Shown: positions 32,755 through 43,493 of the stretch, in pieces
How the letters are laid out: each line of letters starts with the position of its first letter
Position numbering within the stretch: the first letter of the stretch is position 1
Assembly: GCF_000006405.1 (NCBI RefSeq)
Contig: NW_003206847.1
Location: 871,470 to 925,777 of the forward strand
Direction: 5' to 3'
DNA length: 54,308 bases
Source of the DNA: Perkinsus marinus ATCC 50983
Taxonomy: Eukaryota; Perkinsozoa; Perkinsida; Perkinsidae
Program-made: the position numbers and the translations under genes
The notes under the pieces: model-generated
Told to the model about the DNA's origin: nothing
The model's input: the letters and a program-made list of their open reading frames with translations, nothing else
The model's database searches: none

Positions 32755-34296
32755 ATGGTAGGTACATCAGCCACGAACTCTCCTCGTGATGGGCGCTCGA
32801 GTGAGTCTGAGGATGAGCATCACAGTATCCCTCTGGTGGACTTCGCCACGATCGATCCATTATCCCTCCAGCACAAGCCAGACGAGAGTCTGATGGAGAT
32901 CGCGAGGGCTGTTGTTAGGGAGAAGGGTGTTGGTGCTTGTGGACCGAGGGGCTTCTATGGTAAGCATGAAACTTGCTTCTTGATGTTGTTGTTGTTGTTG
33001 TTGCTGTTATATTGTTGGTCTTCGTGTTGGTATTGTTGGTCTCAGTTTTGTCGTTGTTGGTCGTAATGTTTTCGTTGTTGGTCTTAATGTTGTTGTTGGT
33101 CCTAGTGTTGTTGTTGTTGGTCTTTATATGGTTCTGAAGGTACTACGGTGGAGCACTTGGATTTGGAGAAGGCCATCTCGGAGTTCCTTGGCACAGAGGC
33201 GGCCATTGTGTACAGTCACCACACTGTGTCCGACTCTAGCGTGGTAAGTAGTCGTTGGTTGTTGGAGAATTTCGTGGCGCGCGGTCATTGACGCTCATGG
33301 TTGGTAGATTCAAGCATTCATAACTAACAACGACTTCGCCATTGTCCATAAGGATGCCAACGCCCACATGTGCACTGGCCTCAATCTTTCTCGTGTAAAG
33401 AACATCACTTGGTGGTCCGGCGACATCGATGAGTTGGCCGAGTTGGTCGAAACACAGAGTAAAGACGTGAAGCTTGCTGCGAGGGCTGGCAGGCTGTGGA
33501 TTCTGATGGACAGCAATTTCGGTGTTGATCTATCGCAGGTCCGTAGATGATCTCAGTACTCGTAAGTGTGTGTACGCTGCTCCTTCAGGTCGTTGATATT
33601 AAGGACGAATTTGGAGCTTATCTGCTTCTTGATGATAGTTATGGTATTGGTGCAGTTGGCGAGAATGGACGTGGATATTGTGAATACTATGGTGTAAGTG
33701 TAACTGTTCGGGTTCTATTGTGGAGGTCTTGGTTTCAGGTTCCATGCTCCTCTATAGACCTTCTTGTGGGCTCACTTGAACACGCCTTCGGATCTCAGGG
33801 AGGGTTCTGTGCTGGTCAGCAGACCACTATTGACCATCAGACTTTGTACGGCAGTGGCTATTGTTTTAGCGCTAGTTCGCCACCGGCCTCTTGCAAATTC
33901 GCAGCGGAGACGATGCGCCGTCTGCAGGGTTATGAGCGTCTACATGCTCTCCAAGCTAATGTGGAGCAACTACATCAATGCCTGGTCGACCACGGGGTGA
34001 AGGCCCTCACTGATTCTCAATGTTTCGCGCAGATTATTGAGGTCTCTGATGCCCAAAGTATCGCGAACTCCCTCAAGATGGACGGTTTCGCGGTTCAACC
34101 TGTGCTCGTGTCACCACTAGAGAAGTTCGGATTGGCAGCGGCGGAGCGAAAGAACACTCTATTGAGAATCTGTGTACGGGCCGATCACACTGCCACCCAG
34201 ATTGCTGAGCTTGGGGCTTACTTAGGAGAGTTAAACTTGTCTCCGACAACCTCAGTTCGTCACAGTAATGGTAGCAGCAATAGCTGCACTCTGTAG
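32755..34296 (+). CDS. LCB1: Serine palmitoyltransferase subunit 1, copy A
   Basis: Non-catalytic partner of LCB2. Five exons (32755-32959, 33140-33243, 33308-33538, 33589-33693, 33739-34296) join in frame to 400 residues. The fold is that of the alpha-oxoamine synthases: GVGACGPRGFYG, EFLGTEAAIVYSHH, LLLDDSYGIGAVGENGRGY, then GSLEHAFGSQGGFC, where the PLP lysine of LCB2 is replaced by His, as expected for LCB1. It continues ALYGSGYCFSAS-like LYGSGYCFSASSPP and a C-terminal domain with NTLLRICVRADHT. The C-terminal tail is Ser/Asn-rich. Intron 1 (180 nt) is full of GTT repeats. Proximity to LCB2 fits a shared complex. Confidence 0.93.
32985..33125 (+). repeat. GTT-rich microsatellite in LCB1-A intron 1
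   Basis: Runs of TTG/GTT and a looser repeated word GTTGTTGGTC(T/G) fill most of the 180-nt intron. The matching intron of LCB1 copy B is about 50 nt and lacks it. Confidence 0.8.
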
Positions 34297-35253
34297 ATTA
34301 TGCTCAATTGATGGTGTTCTTGGTCTTCGTGAAGGCTAGCTGTATAAAGGCTAACTCAGTTGGCATGATGTGTATTTACGTATCCACTACGTTTGATGAC
34401 TGCACTTCACATTATCACCCATCTGATTATGACTTCAGCATTGATCAATCATTATGGTCATTGTCATTGTAGTAGGTATGTACAAATAACTGATAGAGCG
34501 GCTCCTAGGAGAGGGCAGCGACTCCCTAGTGTTTTATAGTAGATCTCGAGATTGCTCATCACATTTGCCGTTATTTACTCCTTCCTACGATCTGCCTTAT
34601 ATAGTTGTCGTCATCTCGCTGCAATTCGTGTCATTGGCAGATTCTTCCTAGTCGTATTACTACTCTTCGTAGCCTCCTAGAGACTCTATCTCTAGGAGGG
34701 CTTCACCTGCATAATTTTTGGGCGTCGAATGGTCATTAGTGATACCCGGAAATGCGGATGTTGAAGGAGTGTCGAACACTCCGATCACTTCGCCTCTTTG
34801 TTATCACGGATAATACTGTCAAGATTTGCTGCATTCCTAGATTATGTATGGCTATACGACCTACTGCTGCTCCTGGTTGTTGTGGTTACAGTGCTTGAAT
34901 TGGAAGGGGACAGTAATTGTGTCGATTGTGTCGTTGGGGACATACGTTATGAGAGGCCACCGTCGATCTAGGTTGGGTGTATTAACGTCTATATATAATC
35001 GAATTATTGTCTTATTATCAACGAGTAACTCAAAGTATCGATATTGTTGTCGTGTAGAAAGTGACGAGTTTCCCATGGGGTGACCCTAGCCGTTGGAATG
35101 ATATTGTGCAATATTGTCCCTTTGAGAGTACTAGCCGTGACTGCAGTTCTTCAACGGGAGGATGGGTATAGGAGGGCCTGGAGAAGCATGCTGTTATTGA
35201 TGGGTTCGTTTTAGCTCCTTTGATTTAGAAAACACAATTCCTGCACAATAACG
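34297..35253. promoter_or_regulatory. Spacer between the two LCB pairs, with an 11-bp-stem hairpin
   Basis: About 960 bp. At 34673-34699 CCTCCTAGAGA-CTCTA-TCTCTAGGAGG forms a perfect 11-bp stem with a 5-nt loop. It may mark transcript end or processing for the upstream pair; this is inference. No gene is supported here. Confidence 0.4.
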
Positions 35254-38200
35254 ATGCTTACAGAGGCTGCAGTGCTTCCTGAGTTATCTTGCAACGCTAC
35301 TTCATGTTCCTTTGCTGGTCTCGCATCTGGCCCCCTTCAGCAGGGCTCCTCTTATGAGGCATTCGCAGATGTCGATACCAGTGTTTATACTCTCACAGTT
35401 GTCTTCATGGTGAGTACAGTCGTGATGGAAATATGGTTTCTATTGCTGTGGATTTTTAGGTGATCTTGGCCGTTCTATTGTTCCTGGCCGATGAGACGCG
35501 CGGTACGAGACCGAAGTCTTCTATGGCCTACTACACCATATTTTATCCAGACGAGTCAATTCCATGGTAAGCTGGTTGATCAGGCTTGTCGGCGTTCATT
35601 GTGCTGTAGGGGTCATTTCCCTTTCAACGATTATATTGGGGGCCTCTTCGGCCTGGGTATAAACAAGGAGACTATTCTTAAGTTTGTCTCCAGATTTGTG
35701 AGACGTTCCCCTGCAGGTGGGAATCATCACTGTGAAAGTTGCGAATCGAAATTGTGTGTTTCCAGATTCAAGTCCTAGAGGTGGGGGAAGCCAGTCGCTC
35801 AGCCCGAAGTTTGAGCACGAATTCCTCACCTGGCCGACGGTGCTTCACGCCTATTGGCAGTTCGTGGTTCTCTTTGTGAAGGGCATCTCTAAAGAAGCCT
35901 TGTGGACCGTCACATTTAGCAAGAATGAAAATGATACGGAGAACTGGAACACTGAGTGGTGGAAAGAATTCTACACCCAACACTTGTAAGGGGCCTATTG
36001 ACGGTTTACACTAGTCGGCTTCATGTATCATTGTAGGTATCACCGTATTGAAGACTGCTTCAATCAGGTTATCAGCTCGGCGCCAGGCAGTACAATTGAT
36101 GTAAGCTAGCGTATAGCGTGGCCACTGTTAACTTACTATTCACAGACATGTGCACTTACGCTGAGATGTATCTTTTCCCTTCGTCAGGTTTGCCTGAGAG
36201 ATCGTCCGCATGATATTTTCAAGCGTTATGGTAGACTGCATCTTACTGGTAAAGTCCGTCGAGGTTGCATCAATTTGGCCTCATATAATTACCTTGGTTT
36301 TGGCGGTAGAGACGAGTACTGTACGCCTAAGGTCATTGAGACCATCAAGGAATACGGCTTCGCCTCTGGTGTGGCTAGCCGGGCCGAAGCTGGTGGGAGC
36401 AACAGTCTCCATGTCAAGCTGGAGGCGATGGTTGCCGACTATCTCGGCAAGGAGGACGCAGTGGTCATGGGAATGGGCTTTGCTACCAACAGTAAGTTGA
36501 ATATGGAGTACTGCTTTTTTAAGGTCTCATTTTGTAGTGTGGGAAAGTATACATATATTAGTGACAATATGAAAATTCTGAGGATTTTTCAATTGATTTC
36601 TGGACATTTTCACCATAGTTCGTATGTGAACCTCCATGATTAGTGTGAAAATTCCTACGCTCAGCTGAGGAGAGTGAACATATTTCCTAACACTAATTTC
36701 ATAGGTATGTTGTTGGCCGCTGTAGCACTCTCGTCTCCACAGTATGGTGATAAGAAGGTGAGTTTTGCTGTTGTTGGTTGGTTGATCGTATGGGTTTTGG
36801 CAGACATTATTCGTGTCGGACTCTTTGAATCATAAGTCTATCGTGGAAGGCGTGAAGCAGAGTACTGCTAAGGTCATTGGCTTCAAGCATAATGATATGC
36901 GTGATTTGGAGAACGTTCTCGATAGGGAAACTCGTAAGTGGTGGAGATCCCGGGTTCGATCCCTGGCTAGGGTATTTTTGTAGGATCTGGCAAATGGGCT
37001 AAGATTATNNNNNNNNNNNNNNNNNNNNNNNNNNNNNNNNNNNNNNNNNNNNNNNNNNNNNNNNNNNNNNNNNNNNNNNNNNNNNNNNNNNNNNNNNNNN
37101 NNNNNNNNTTTTCTCAACTTGTGATGGTGACAATTTTGTGGCGCGCGACATTTCCGAACACTTTTTTTACTGTTTCTCTGTAGGTTACGCTGAAGTACCG
37201 TTATCACTGTTATCTGTGGCTAGATGAGGCTCACTCTATTGGAGCTGTTGGCCCTACTGGTCGTGGTGTGACGGAACTCCTCGGCGTTGGTGAGCTATGA
37301 TAATCATAGGAAGTAGCTTTGGTGATTGCTAGTCAGATACCAAGCATGTTGATATGATGATGGGAACCTTCACGAAGTCCTTTGGTTCGAACGGTGGTTA
37401 TGTCGCGGGTGATAAAACTCTAATAGATGTAAGTCTGGCTCGACACCAGCCCGACCGCAGTACGGGTCTGTTTTGTAGTACCTGCGTGCTACTTCCACCG
37501 GTTATCTTCATGCATCGGCTATGACACCAATGGTTACATCACAGATTATTGCAGCTTTCGAGGTCATGAGGACCCCTAGGGGCGAGGAGAAGGTAGGGCC
37601 ATGCTGCTGAGGAGTTGAGTCCCACTGTGGTGTCGCTTTGGCAGATTCATGCTATTCGTGAGAACTCTAACTACCTCCGTAGTGAATTACGGAAGTTGAA
37701 GCTCACTGTCATTGGCGACATCGACTCTCCGGTTATCTGTGTCCTCTTGTGCGTGCCAGAGACTGTCCCCACTTTCTTCCGAGCAGCACTGAAGCGTAAC
37801 CTAGCCTGCGTTGTGGTAAGTTATCTCTAGTCTGGGAGCTTGAAATCATGAGTTCTGGTTCTTAGGTTGGATATCCAGCTGTCCCTGTGCTCCTCTCGCG
37901 AGCTCGTTTCTGTGTGAGCGCCAGCCACACGCGTGAGCAGATTGACTACACTATATCGATGATGAAGGAGGTGGCCAAGGAGACTGGTGAGACTATCTCC
38001 TTTGAGTGTGTGTTGTGGAAAGTGTGGTAAAATTTGCACATGGTCAACCACGTGTGTTGGCGAGAATATGGAAATTCTGAGGAAATTTCGCAAATTTCTT
38101 GTTAATTTCTGTTTATTCTCGCAATTCGTATGTAAACTCCTATAGTTAGTGAGGAAGCTGTGAAGCTGAGCTGAGGAGAGCGAATATATTTTGTATATGG

Positions 38201-38409
38201 CAGGTATTTGCTATAATAACTCCGTACCGGAAGAAGAGGCCATTTCGTATCGTCATTGGTTGTCCCATGCTCCTTTGGAAACTGTGGAGTTGCCGCATTT
38301 GTCTGATTACTGGAAACCCGACGAGTTGGTCCCCAATTGCAAGTTTGAAGTTCCGCATAACGGGCTTATATTCTCATCCGAGGACACGAGTAAGTGTTGG
38401 AGCATATAA
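35254..38409 (+). CDS. LCB2: Serine palmitoyltransferase subunit 2, copy B
   Basis: Second LCB2-type PLP enzyme, same role as copy A. About 15 exons. Order: N-terminal hydrophobic segment (ILAVLLFLA), [83 protein letters not shown]-lysine block [28 protein letters not shown] 100-N gap (37009-37108) removes part of the exon after GSGKWAKI. Two introns (36492-36704 and 37987-38203) each contain a hAT-like MITE, and the 50-nt intron at 36934-36983 carries a tRNA T-arm-like sequence; the matching introns of copy A lack these. LCB1 copy B starts 148 bp downstream. Confidence 0.92.
36535..36695 (+). mobile_element. hAT-like MITE inside an LCB2-B intron (copy 2)
   Basis: About 161 bp from TAGTGTGGGAAAG to CCTAACACTA, sharing the terminal inverted repeats and the interior block CTCAGCTGAGGAGAGTGAAC with the other copies. 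Flanking 8-mers do not match clearly, so it is older or altered. The host intron (36492-36704) is 213 nt; the same intron in copy A is much shorter once its own unrelated sequence is considered. Confidence 0.75.
36934..36983 (+). other. 50-nt intron containing a tRNA T-arm/B-box sequence
   Basis: This LCB2-B intron is fixed by the protein (LDRET before, GSGKWAKI after). After GTAAGTGGTGGAGAT it has CCGGG-TTCGATC-CCTGG, a T arm with all five stem pairs (one G-T), then CTAGGG and TATTTTTGTAG. No 5' tRNA half is present. The paralogous intron in copy A (from 31169) has unrelated sequence. Confidence 0.75.
37009..37108. other. Assembly gap (100 N) within LCB2-B
   Basis: 100 N interrupt the exon encoding the region after GSGKWAKI and probably the following intron. 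Confidence 0.99.
38020..38195 (+). mobile_element. hAT-like MITE inside an LCB2-B intron (copy 3)
   Basis: Contains the family signature GCACATGGTCAACCACG, ATTCTGAGGAAATTTCG and GCTGAGGAGAGCGAATATAT, but both termini are degenerate. It fills nearly the whole 217-nt intron 37987-38203. Confidence 0.75.
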
Positions 38410-38557
38410 CACTGGAGTTTCATTCGTTTATCGTGAAGTGGCGTAATACTTTGTGAAAAAGCGCGATATTCGCGCTATGCAGTAGTCGTGGAATATAGTT
38501 CCTACTAGTGTTTTCATATCCCTAGGGTGAAACTCCAGTGTGTGTTACATTGCCAGG

Positions 38558-39892
38558 ATGATCGACTCAGGTACGGTCTCGAGCACTCCAGTTGAAGGAT
38601 CCGACCGGGATGTGCCCCTCCAAGAGTTCGCCGTATTCGATCCTCTATCACTCCTGCATGATCCTGCTAAGGCTGTCAGCGAGCCTGCTTTGGAAGTGAT
38701 CGAGGAGCGAGGAGTGGGGGCATGCGGGCCTCGAGGCTTCTACGGTGAGCTACAATGACGTATTTATACCGGGGATGAAAGCTGCTGTTCTTCAGGCACT
38801 ACTTTGGAGCACCTTGAACTGGAGAAAACTATCAAGGATTTCCTAGGAACCGAGGCGGCGATTCTGTACAGTCATCATGCTCTCACCGCATCCAGTGCGG
38901 TGGGTCAATGAGAGTACTTCAAGGCCTCTTGTGAGGTTCTCTTGTATGGTAGGCTCAAGCGTTCATCAAGAAGAACGACTTTGTTATAATTCACAAATAC
39001 GCCACTTATGGTATCCGCACTGGGGTTAAATTGTCGAGATGCCAGAATGTCACTTGGTGGTCTGGTGACGTCGATGAGCTCTTCGACCTTGTCGAGAGTA
39101 AAATGCGTGAGGTGAAGCTATCAAGTCACGTCTCTCGTGTGTGGGTCGTCATGGATGCCCAATTCGGTATCGATCTCAGAAAGGTGAGGTTTGTACAGCA
39201 CTTCGAAGGTTGAAGTTGGTCCCGCTCAGGTCGTTGATATCAAAGACAACTTTGGTGCTTATCTTCTCCTTGATGATACTTATGGGATCGGCACTGTCGG
39301 TGCTACTGGTCGTGGCTATTGTGAGTATTATGGAGTAAGCACGGACCGATCTAGTTGCTGGTCTCGTATTGGTTCTCAATGTTAGGTCCGTTGTTCTTCT
39401 GTGGACATCTTGGTCGGCTCACTAGAGCAGACCTTTGCATCTCAAGGAGGGTTCTGTGTTGGGAAGCAAACTATGATCGACCACCAGACACTATACGGCA
39501 GTGGTTACTGCTTCAGTGCTAGTTCCCCTCCTGGCTCGTGTAAGGTGGCCACGGAAGCTATCAAACGAGTTGAGGGCAGCGAGCGGTTGGCTCGTGTCCA
39601 GGCCAATACGCGTAGACTGCGAAGAGACTTGGAGAACATCGGTGCTGATATCATTACAGATGCTCAGTCCTTCGCGCAAGTAGTGAGAGTGGCTGACGCA
39701 CAGAGGGTTGCCCTTGCTATGCAAGAGCGAGGCTTCGTAGTGCAGCCGTTATTGACCTCCCCTCTTGAAAATGATGGTTTGGCCTCTGAGAAAAACACTC
39801 TTGTGAGGATCTGCGTTGGTGCTCACCATAGTCCTCAGGCTATCGATCAATGCGTTGATAGTCTTAGGGAAGTTACTATCGGTGAATACTGA
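38558..39892 (+). CDS. LCB1: Serine palmitoyltransferase subunit 1, copy B
   Basis: Second LCB1 gene. Five exons (38558-38744, 38796-38899, 38953-39183, 39230-39334, 39386-39892) join in frame to 377 residues. Exons 2, 3 and 4 have exactly the same lengths (104, 231, 105 nt) as in copy A, so the duplication kept the gene structure. Conserved blocks: GVGACGPRGFYG, LLLDDTYGIGTVGATGRGY, GSLEQTFASQGGFC (Gln in place of the PLP lysine), LYGSGYCFSASSPP, NTLVRICVGAHH. Expected partner of an LCB2 in the ER membrane. It lacks the Ser/Asn tail of copy A. Confidence 0.93.
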
Positions 39893-40874
39893 TAGCAGCA
39901 GTATCACATTTCACCCTGGTTCGTTTCAGTGCAGCTCGAGGAGCTTTCACTGTATATTACAGTTCTCTGTTGCCACTACTATTACTTTACACTCGACCAA
40001 CTTTCGTCGTGACTGACATCAATTTTAGATGCGTCTATACATTTCAACTGTTCCTTGTTGTTGTCATTGGTTGTAAGCCGACCTGGTGAGGGTCTCATTT
40101 ATCCCTCACCGTGGTTTCGTCTTCGTTCCTTAAGTAAGATGTCTCAGAGGCTTATAACAACGGCACTGGCCGAGACCTCAGATATGCATTGGTCGAAAAA
40201 AGCGGTGTTGCGTTTTCAGTCCGTCAAATCGGTTTGACCAGTTGCAGTGCTTGTAGACGTACAAGCCTCTACTGGGGTGTAGTGAATCAGCACCAGTGCC
40301 GTCTTGATGGACGTCTCCTCTGGTCGGTCTTATGATGGTGCTGAAGGTCAACTGTTATGGCCCTGTATAGAGGGTGTCAACTCAGATATATGCAGCAGCA
40401 GGCCATAGAGAGTCCCTGAAAATTTCACCGAAGAGAGAAAGCATTCCCCATTCAGAAACGTAGTATTCTAGTTACGAAGTAGTGTTACTTTAGTGTTACA
40501 AACCACTGGTAATATTCGTTGTAGTTATACTGAGTGATGTATTCATAGTATCATTATTTCAAAATGGCAGCTTTCCATAACGGAAATTATCGTCGTTTTT
40601 GTGGCCGAGAGTATGAGAAGCTCCACTGTGTTGCAGCGGAGCTCAGCAGAGGTTTACGGTATAGTCACCAATGATGACTATTGTAAGCCCCTGCTGAGCT
40701 CCTCTTCCGAGCTGATGATGACTCATCATCAGCTCGGTTGCCGTCTGATGAGGAAGATCTGTATCAGTTGTCATTCTCTGGTTGCAAGTTACCGCTCGGA
40801 AATCTAGCATGAGTTTAGTGTGTCAATATTGCAATGGTACGATGGTTCACCAGTTACCTGTTTACTAAGGTCGT
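39893..40874. other. Intergenic region with a 31-bp perfect palindrome
   Basis: About 980 bp. A 36-codon frame starts with ATG at 40564 and stops soon after; it could not be spliced in phase to the next gene. At 40707-40737 CCGAGCTGATGATGA-C-TCATCATCAGCTCGG is a perfect palindrome with 15-bp arms. Confidence 0.5.
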
Positions 40875-43341
40875 ATGTCATCTTCTGACTACAGTCCTCA
40901 ACTGACTTTGGTGCCCTTTGGAAGTAGCTCGGGTATCAACGATCGGCCGCCACCACCTCAAGAGTCACCACGGACGGGAGAGCCTCGCTTCTCCCCGGTC
41001 CAGAGGTGCTATCAAGTCTGTCAGCAGTGGGGGAGTATGCTAGTAGTTATGTTGAGTAGATGTCTCGCTTGGGATAACGACGGCTCCTGGTTAACTATGT
41101 GTGTCGGTGACAATGTGAAAAATATGAGGAAACTTCCGGAAATCCTTGTTGGTTTCTGAACCCTTTTTACCGAGTAAATTCCTGAGCTCAGCTGAGGAAA
41201 GCGAACATATATTCCTCAAACACTGTATGGGAAACTCCTGAGCTCAGCTGAGGAAAACGAACATATATTCCTCTAACGCTGTATAGGAGACTCTCGAGCT
41301 CCGCTGAGGAAAGCGAACATATATTCCTCCAACACTGTATGGGAAACACCCGAGCTCAGCTGAGGAAAGCGAACATATATTCCTCCAACACTGTATGGGA
41401 AACTCCTGAGCTCAGCTGATGAAAGCGAACATATATTCCTCTAACACTGTATAGGAGACTCTCGAGCTCAGCTGAGGAAAGCGAATATATATTCCTCTAT
41501 CACTGTATGGGAAACTCCCGAGCTCAGCTGAGGAAAGCGAACATATATTCCTTCAACACTGGTTCAGGCCAATGTCGACTACCTCTACCATAGTCCCTTC
41601 GTGCTGTGTGTCTTCGACTAGCGCCACCGCCACAGTAGCATTCGATAGCAGATCCCCTAGTCCTGCAGTTAGCGATATAGGACCGGTAAGTCACGTACTC
41701 CTTGGTGGTCGACAGGGCCACATACGTTGGTAGTTTCCAAGGGTGTGCTCGCCACCCTTTGCCGATGAGAGACTACTGGCTGCTATTACTAGCAACAGCA
41801 AGATGGGCAGCAGAGTTACTACCATAACTCCTTCAACTGTGGGCACATCGTCATCATCATCATCAACTCAACAAAGAACAGGTTATGTCGCCTCTCCGGA
41901 GGTTAACAGGTGAGGTTTGTTGCGAACATAAATAACAAAATAGACACAATTTCATGTGTGTCAGGCACAGAGCGTTGGTGTTAGAGACCATTGGCCTCAT
42001 GCTGGATAAGGGCGTTATCGATAAGGAGGACAGCGCCAGAGTGGTGCTCCTCGCAACGCGTGGTAAGGACCTCATCCAGTGGTATGTGCTACCTCTTCTC
42101 AGGAGCATCTCATGTGTCGACTCTTTTCGACCTGATATCGAGTCGTTCCACCCTGGCTGCAAAAGCCGAATTTGTGAAGATGTATTTATCAGCCATCGCA
42201 GAGGACGGCAAAAAAGTGAACTTACATCCCTTCATAGTATTTTCATTGTTACTCCAGAATGAAGCTCTCAATTCGTCCCACAGTGACTCCCTTGCCGGGC
42301 CGCCTTATCCAGGTCACCGACCTATCGTAGTGCTCGCTGCATTGTCGTAACGCAGGTGTATGCCCGATGGTGCCGTATGGACCGACTCATAACTGCTATC
42401 ATATGGGGACGTGGGACCACGGCTATTGCATGCCAATCCATCCAGGATTTCCGAGCCCACATATGGTCCACCATCATCATCACCAGCAGCAGCAAATGAT
42501 ACCGCAATCCAACCAAATTCCTGTTTTCCACAGAGGAACTCCTGTAAGGCACCACTACAGTGTTGACTTACATACCATTGATTTTGCTCAGCCCGGCCTC
42601 CAATGCTGTCCCTCTGCCTCGTCTCAAGCCGGGAGTGGTAAAGATAACGATAGTATATCACCACTCCAGGGTGTTCATTCGCCCTTGGGAAGTGAATCGG
42701 ATGACAGTCGAAAGTAGGTCTACTTGTGTCTTCGCTTTTCACGGCGCGTTTAGGCATGCGTGCTACTGTCCGGCACCGATACCTTATCCAGGACCGTATC
42801 CGTATCGGTTCCAAGCCCAGCAGCAGCAGCACTTTGGGGCTCGTAGCATTAGTAATTCGTACGAGTAAGTCATGGGAGCCTTAGGGTGTCTTATCCGTTT
42901 TTCGTCTTATTGGGATATGGATGGTATCAGTGTTGGAGTAGGAATATATGTTCGCTATCCTCAGCTGAGCTCAGGGAGTTTTTTCACTTATTTGAAGAGG
43001 TTTGTATACGCACTAGGGAAAAAGTGTTGAGAAACCGACAAAAAACAAAAAAAGCTGAAATTGAGTTGACCATGTGCATATTTCCCCACACTACATGGTA
43101 TCATACTTCTCGGTGACGTAGATTCTACCCATCTCCAACTCCTCCGCTCGTGAGCTTGCCGAGTCCTCGAGGTAGATGGGCACTCCAATATTGGCCACAG
43201 CTACACTGCCGATTTGTAGGCGTCTCCCCGTCACCGACACCCCCACCGGTTGTCGTTCCTCAATTCACCCAGCGGAATGCCGCTGGAGCCCTCAATGTTA
43301 CGGCTCCCGGGTTGAGTAATTCAGCAGGGACACTATCGTAA
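40875..43341 (+). CDS. Pro/Gln/His-rich protein, unrecognised, MITEs in two introns
   Basis: Nine exons (40875-41005, 41568-41685, 41734-41909, 41965-42062, 42103-42312, 42356-42713, 42754-42864, 43122-43171, 43220-43341) join in frame to 457 residues. If the first exon is not used, an ATG at 41572 gives 412. The N-terminal third is Ser/Thr/Pro-rich. A helical block follows (ETIGLMLDKGVIDKEDSARV to KVNLHPFIVFSLLLQNEA), then a His/Gln/Pro-rich region (HHHHHQQQQ; PAPIPYPGPYPYRF; PSPTPPPVVV). Composition suggests an RNA- or chromatin-associated protein, but no family is recognised. Introns 1 and 7 contain hAT-like MITEs. Two donors used here (GTGCTA, GTCACC) are weak. Confidence 0.6.
41069..41561 (+). 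mobile_element. hAT-like MITE with tandemly amplified 3' end (copy 4)
   Basis: A degenerate MITE start (TGGGATAACG..., TGGTTAACTATG, CGGTGACAATGTG) leads into seven head-to-tail 56-bp units beginning at 41182, 41238, 41294, 41350, 41406, 41462 and 41518. Each unit is CTGAGCTCAGCTGAGGAAAG, then CGAACATATATTCCTC, CAACACTG and TATGGGAAACTC. The last unit ends with the element terminus CAACACTG at 41561, 6 bp before the inferred splice acceptor (41567) of the Pro/Gln-rich gene. Confidence 0.85.
42928..43093 (-). mobile_element. hAT-like MITE with 8-bp target duplication (copy 5)
   Basis: 166-bp copy in reverse orientation, CAGTGTTGGAGTAGG to CCCCACACTA. Flanks are GATGGTAT (42920-42927) and CATGGTAT (43094-43101), a 7/8 match. 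It lies wholly within intron 7 (42865-43121) of the Pro/Gln-rich gene. Confidence 0.85.
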
Positions 43342-43493
43342 ATGAAATGAAACGTGAATTAAAAGCAGCAATGCCTGTGTCTGCATCTAGCTGTTGAGTT
43401 GATGAGGAACTAGAGAAAGGCACTTTATATGGGCCATTGTTTATACTACGGACTGATCTGATAGTCTGCTTAGCATTATATCGTCCCCTGGGA

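Noticed and set aside
41182-41561. A CRISPR-like array (seven regular units)
   Set aside because: The units are contiguous 56-bp copies of a MITE end with no unique spacers, and the genome is eukaryotic.
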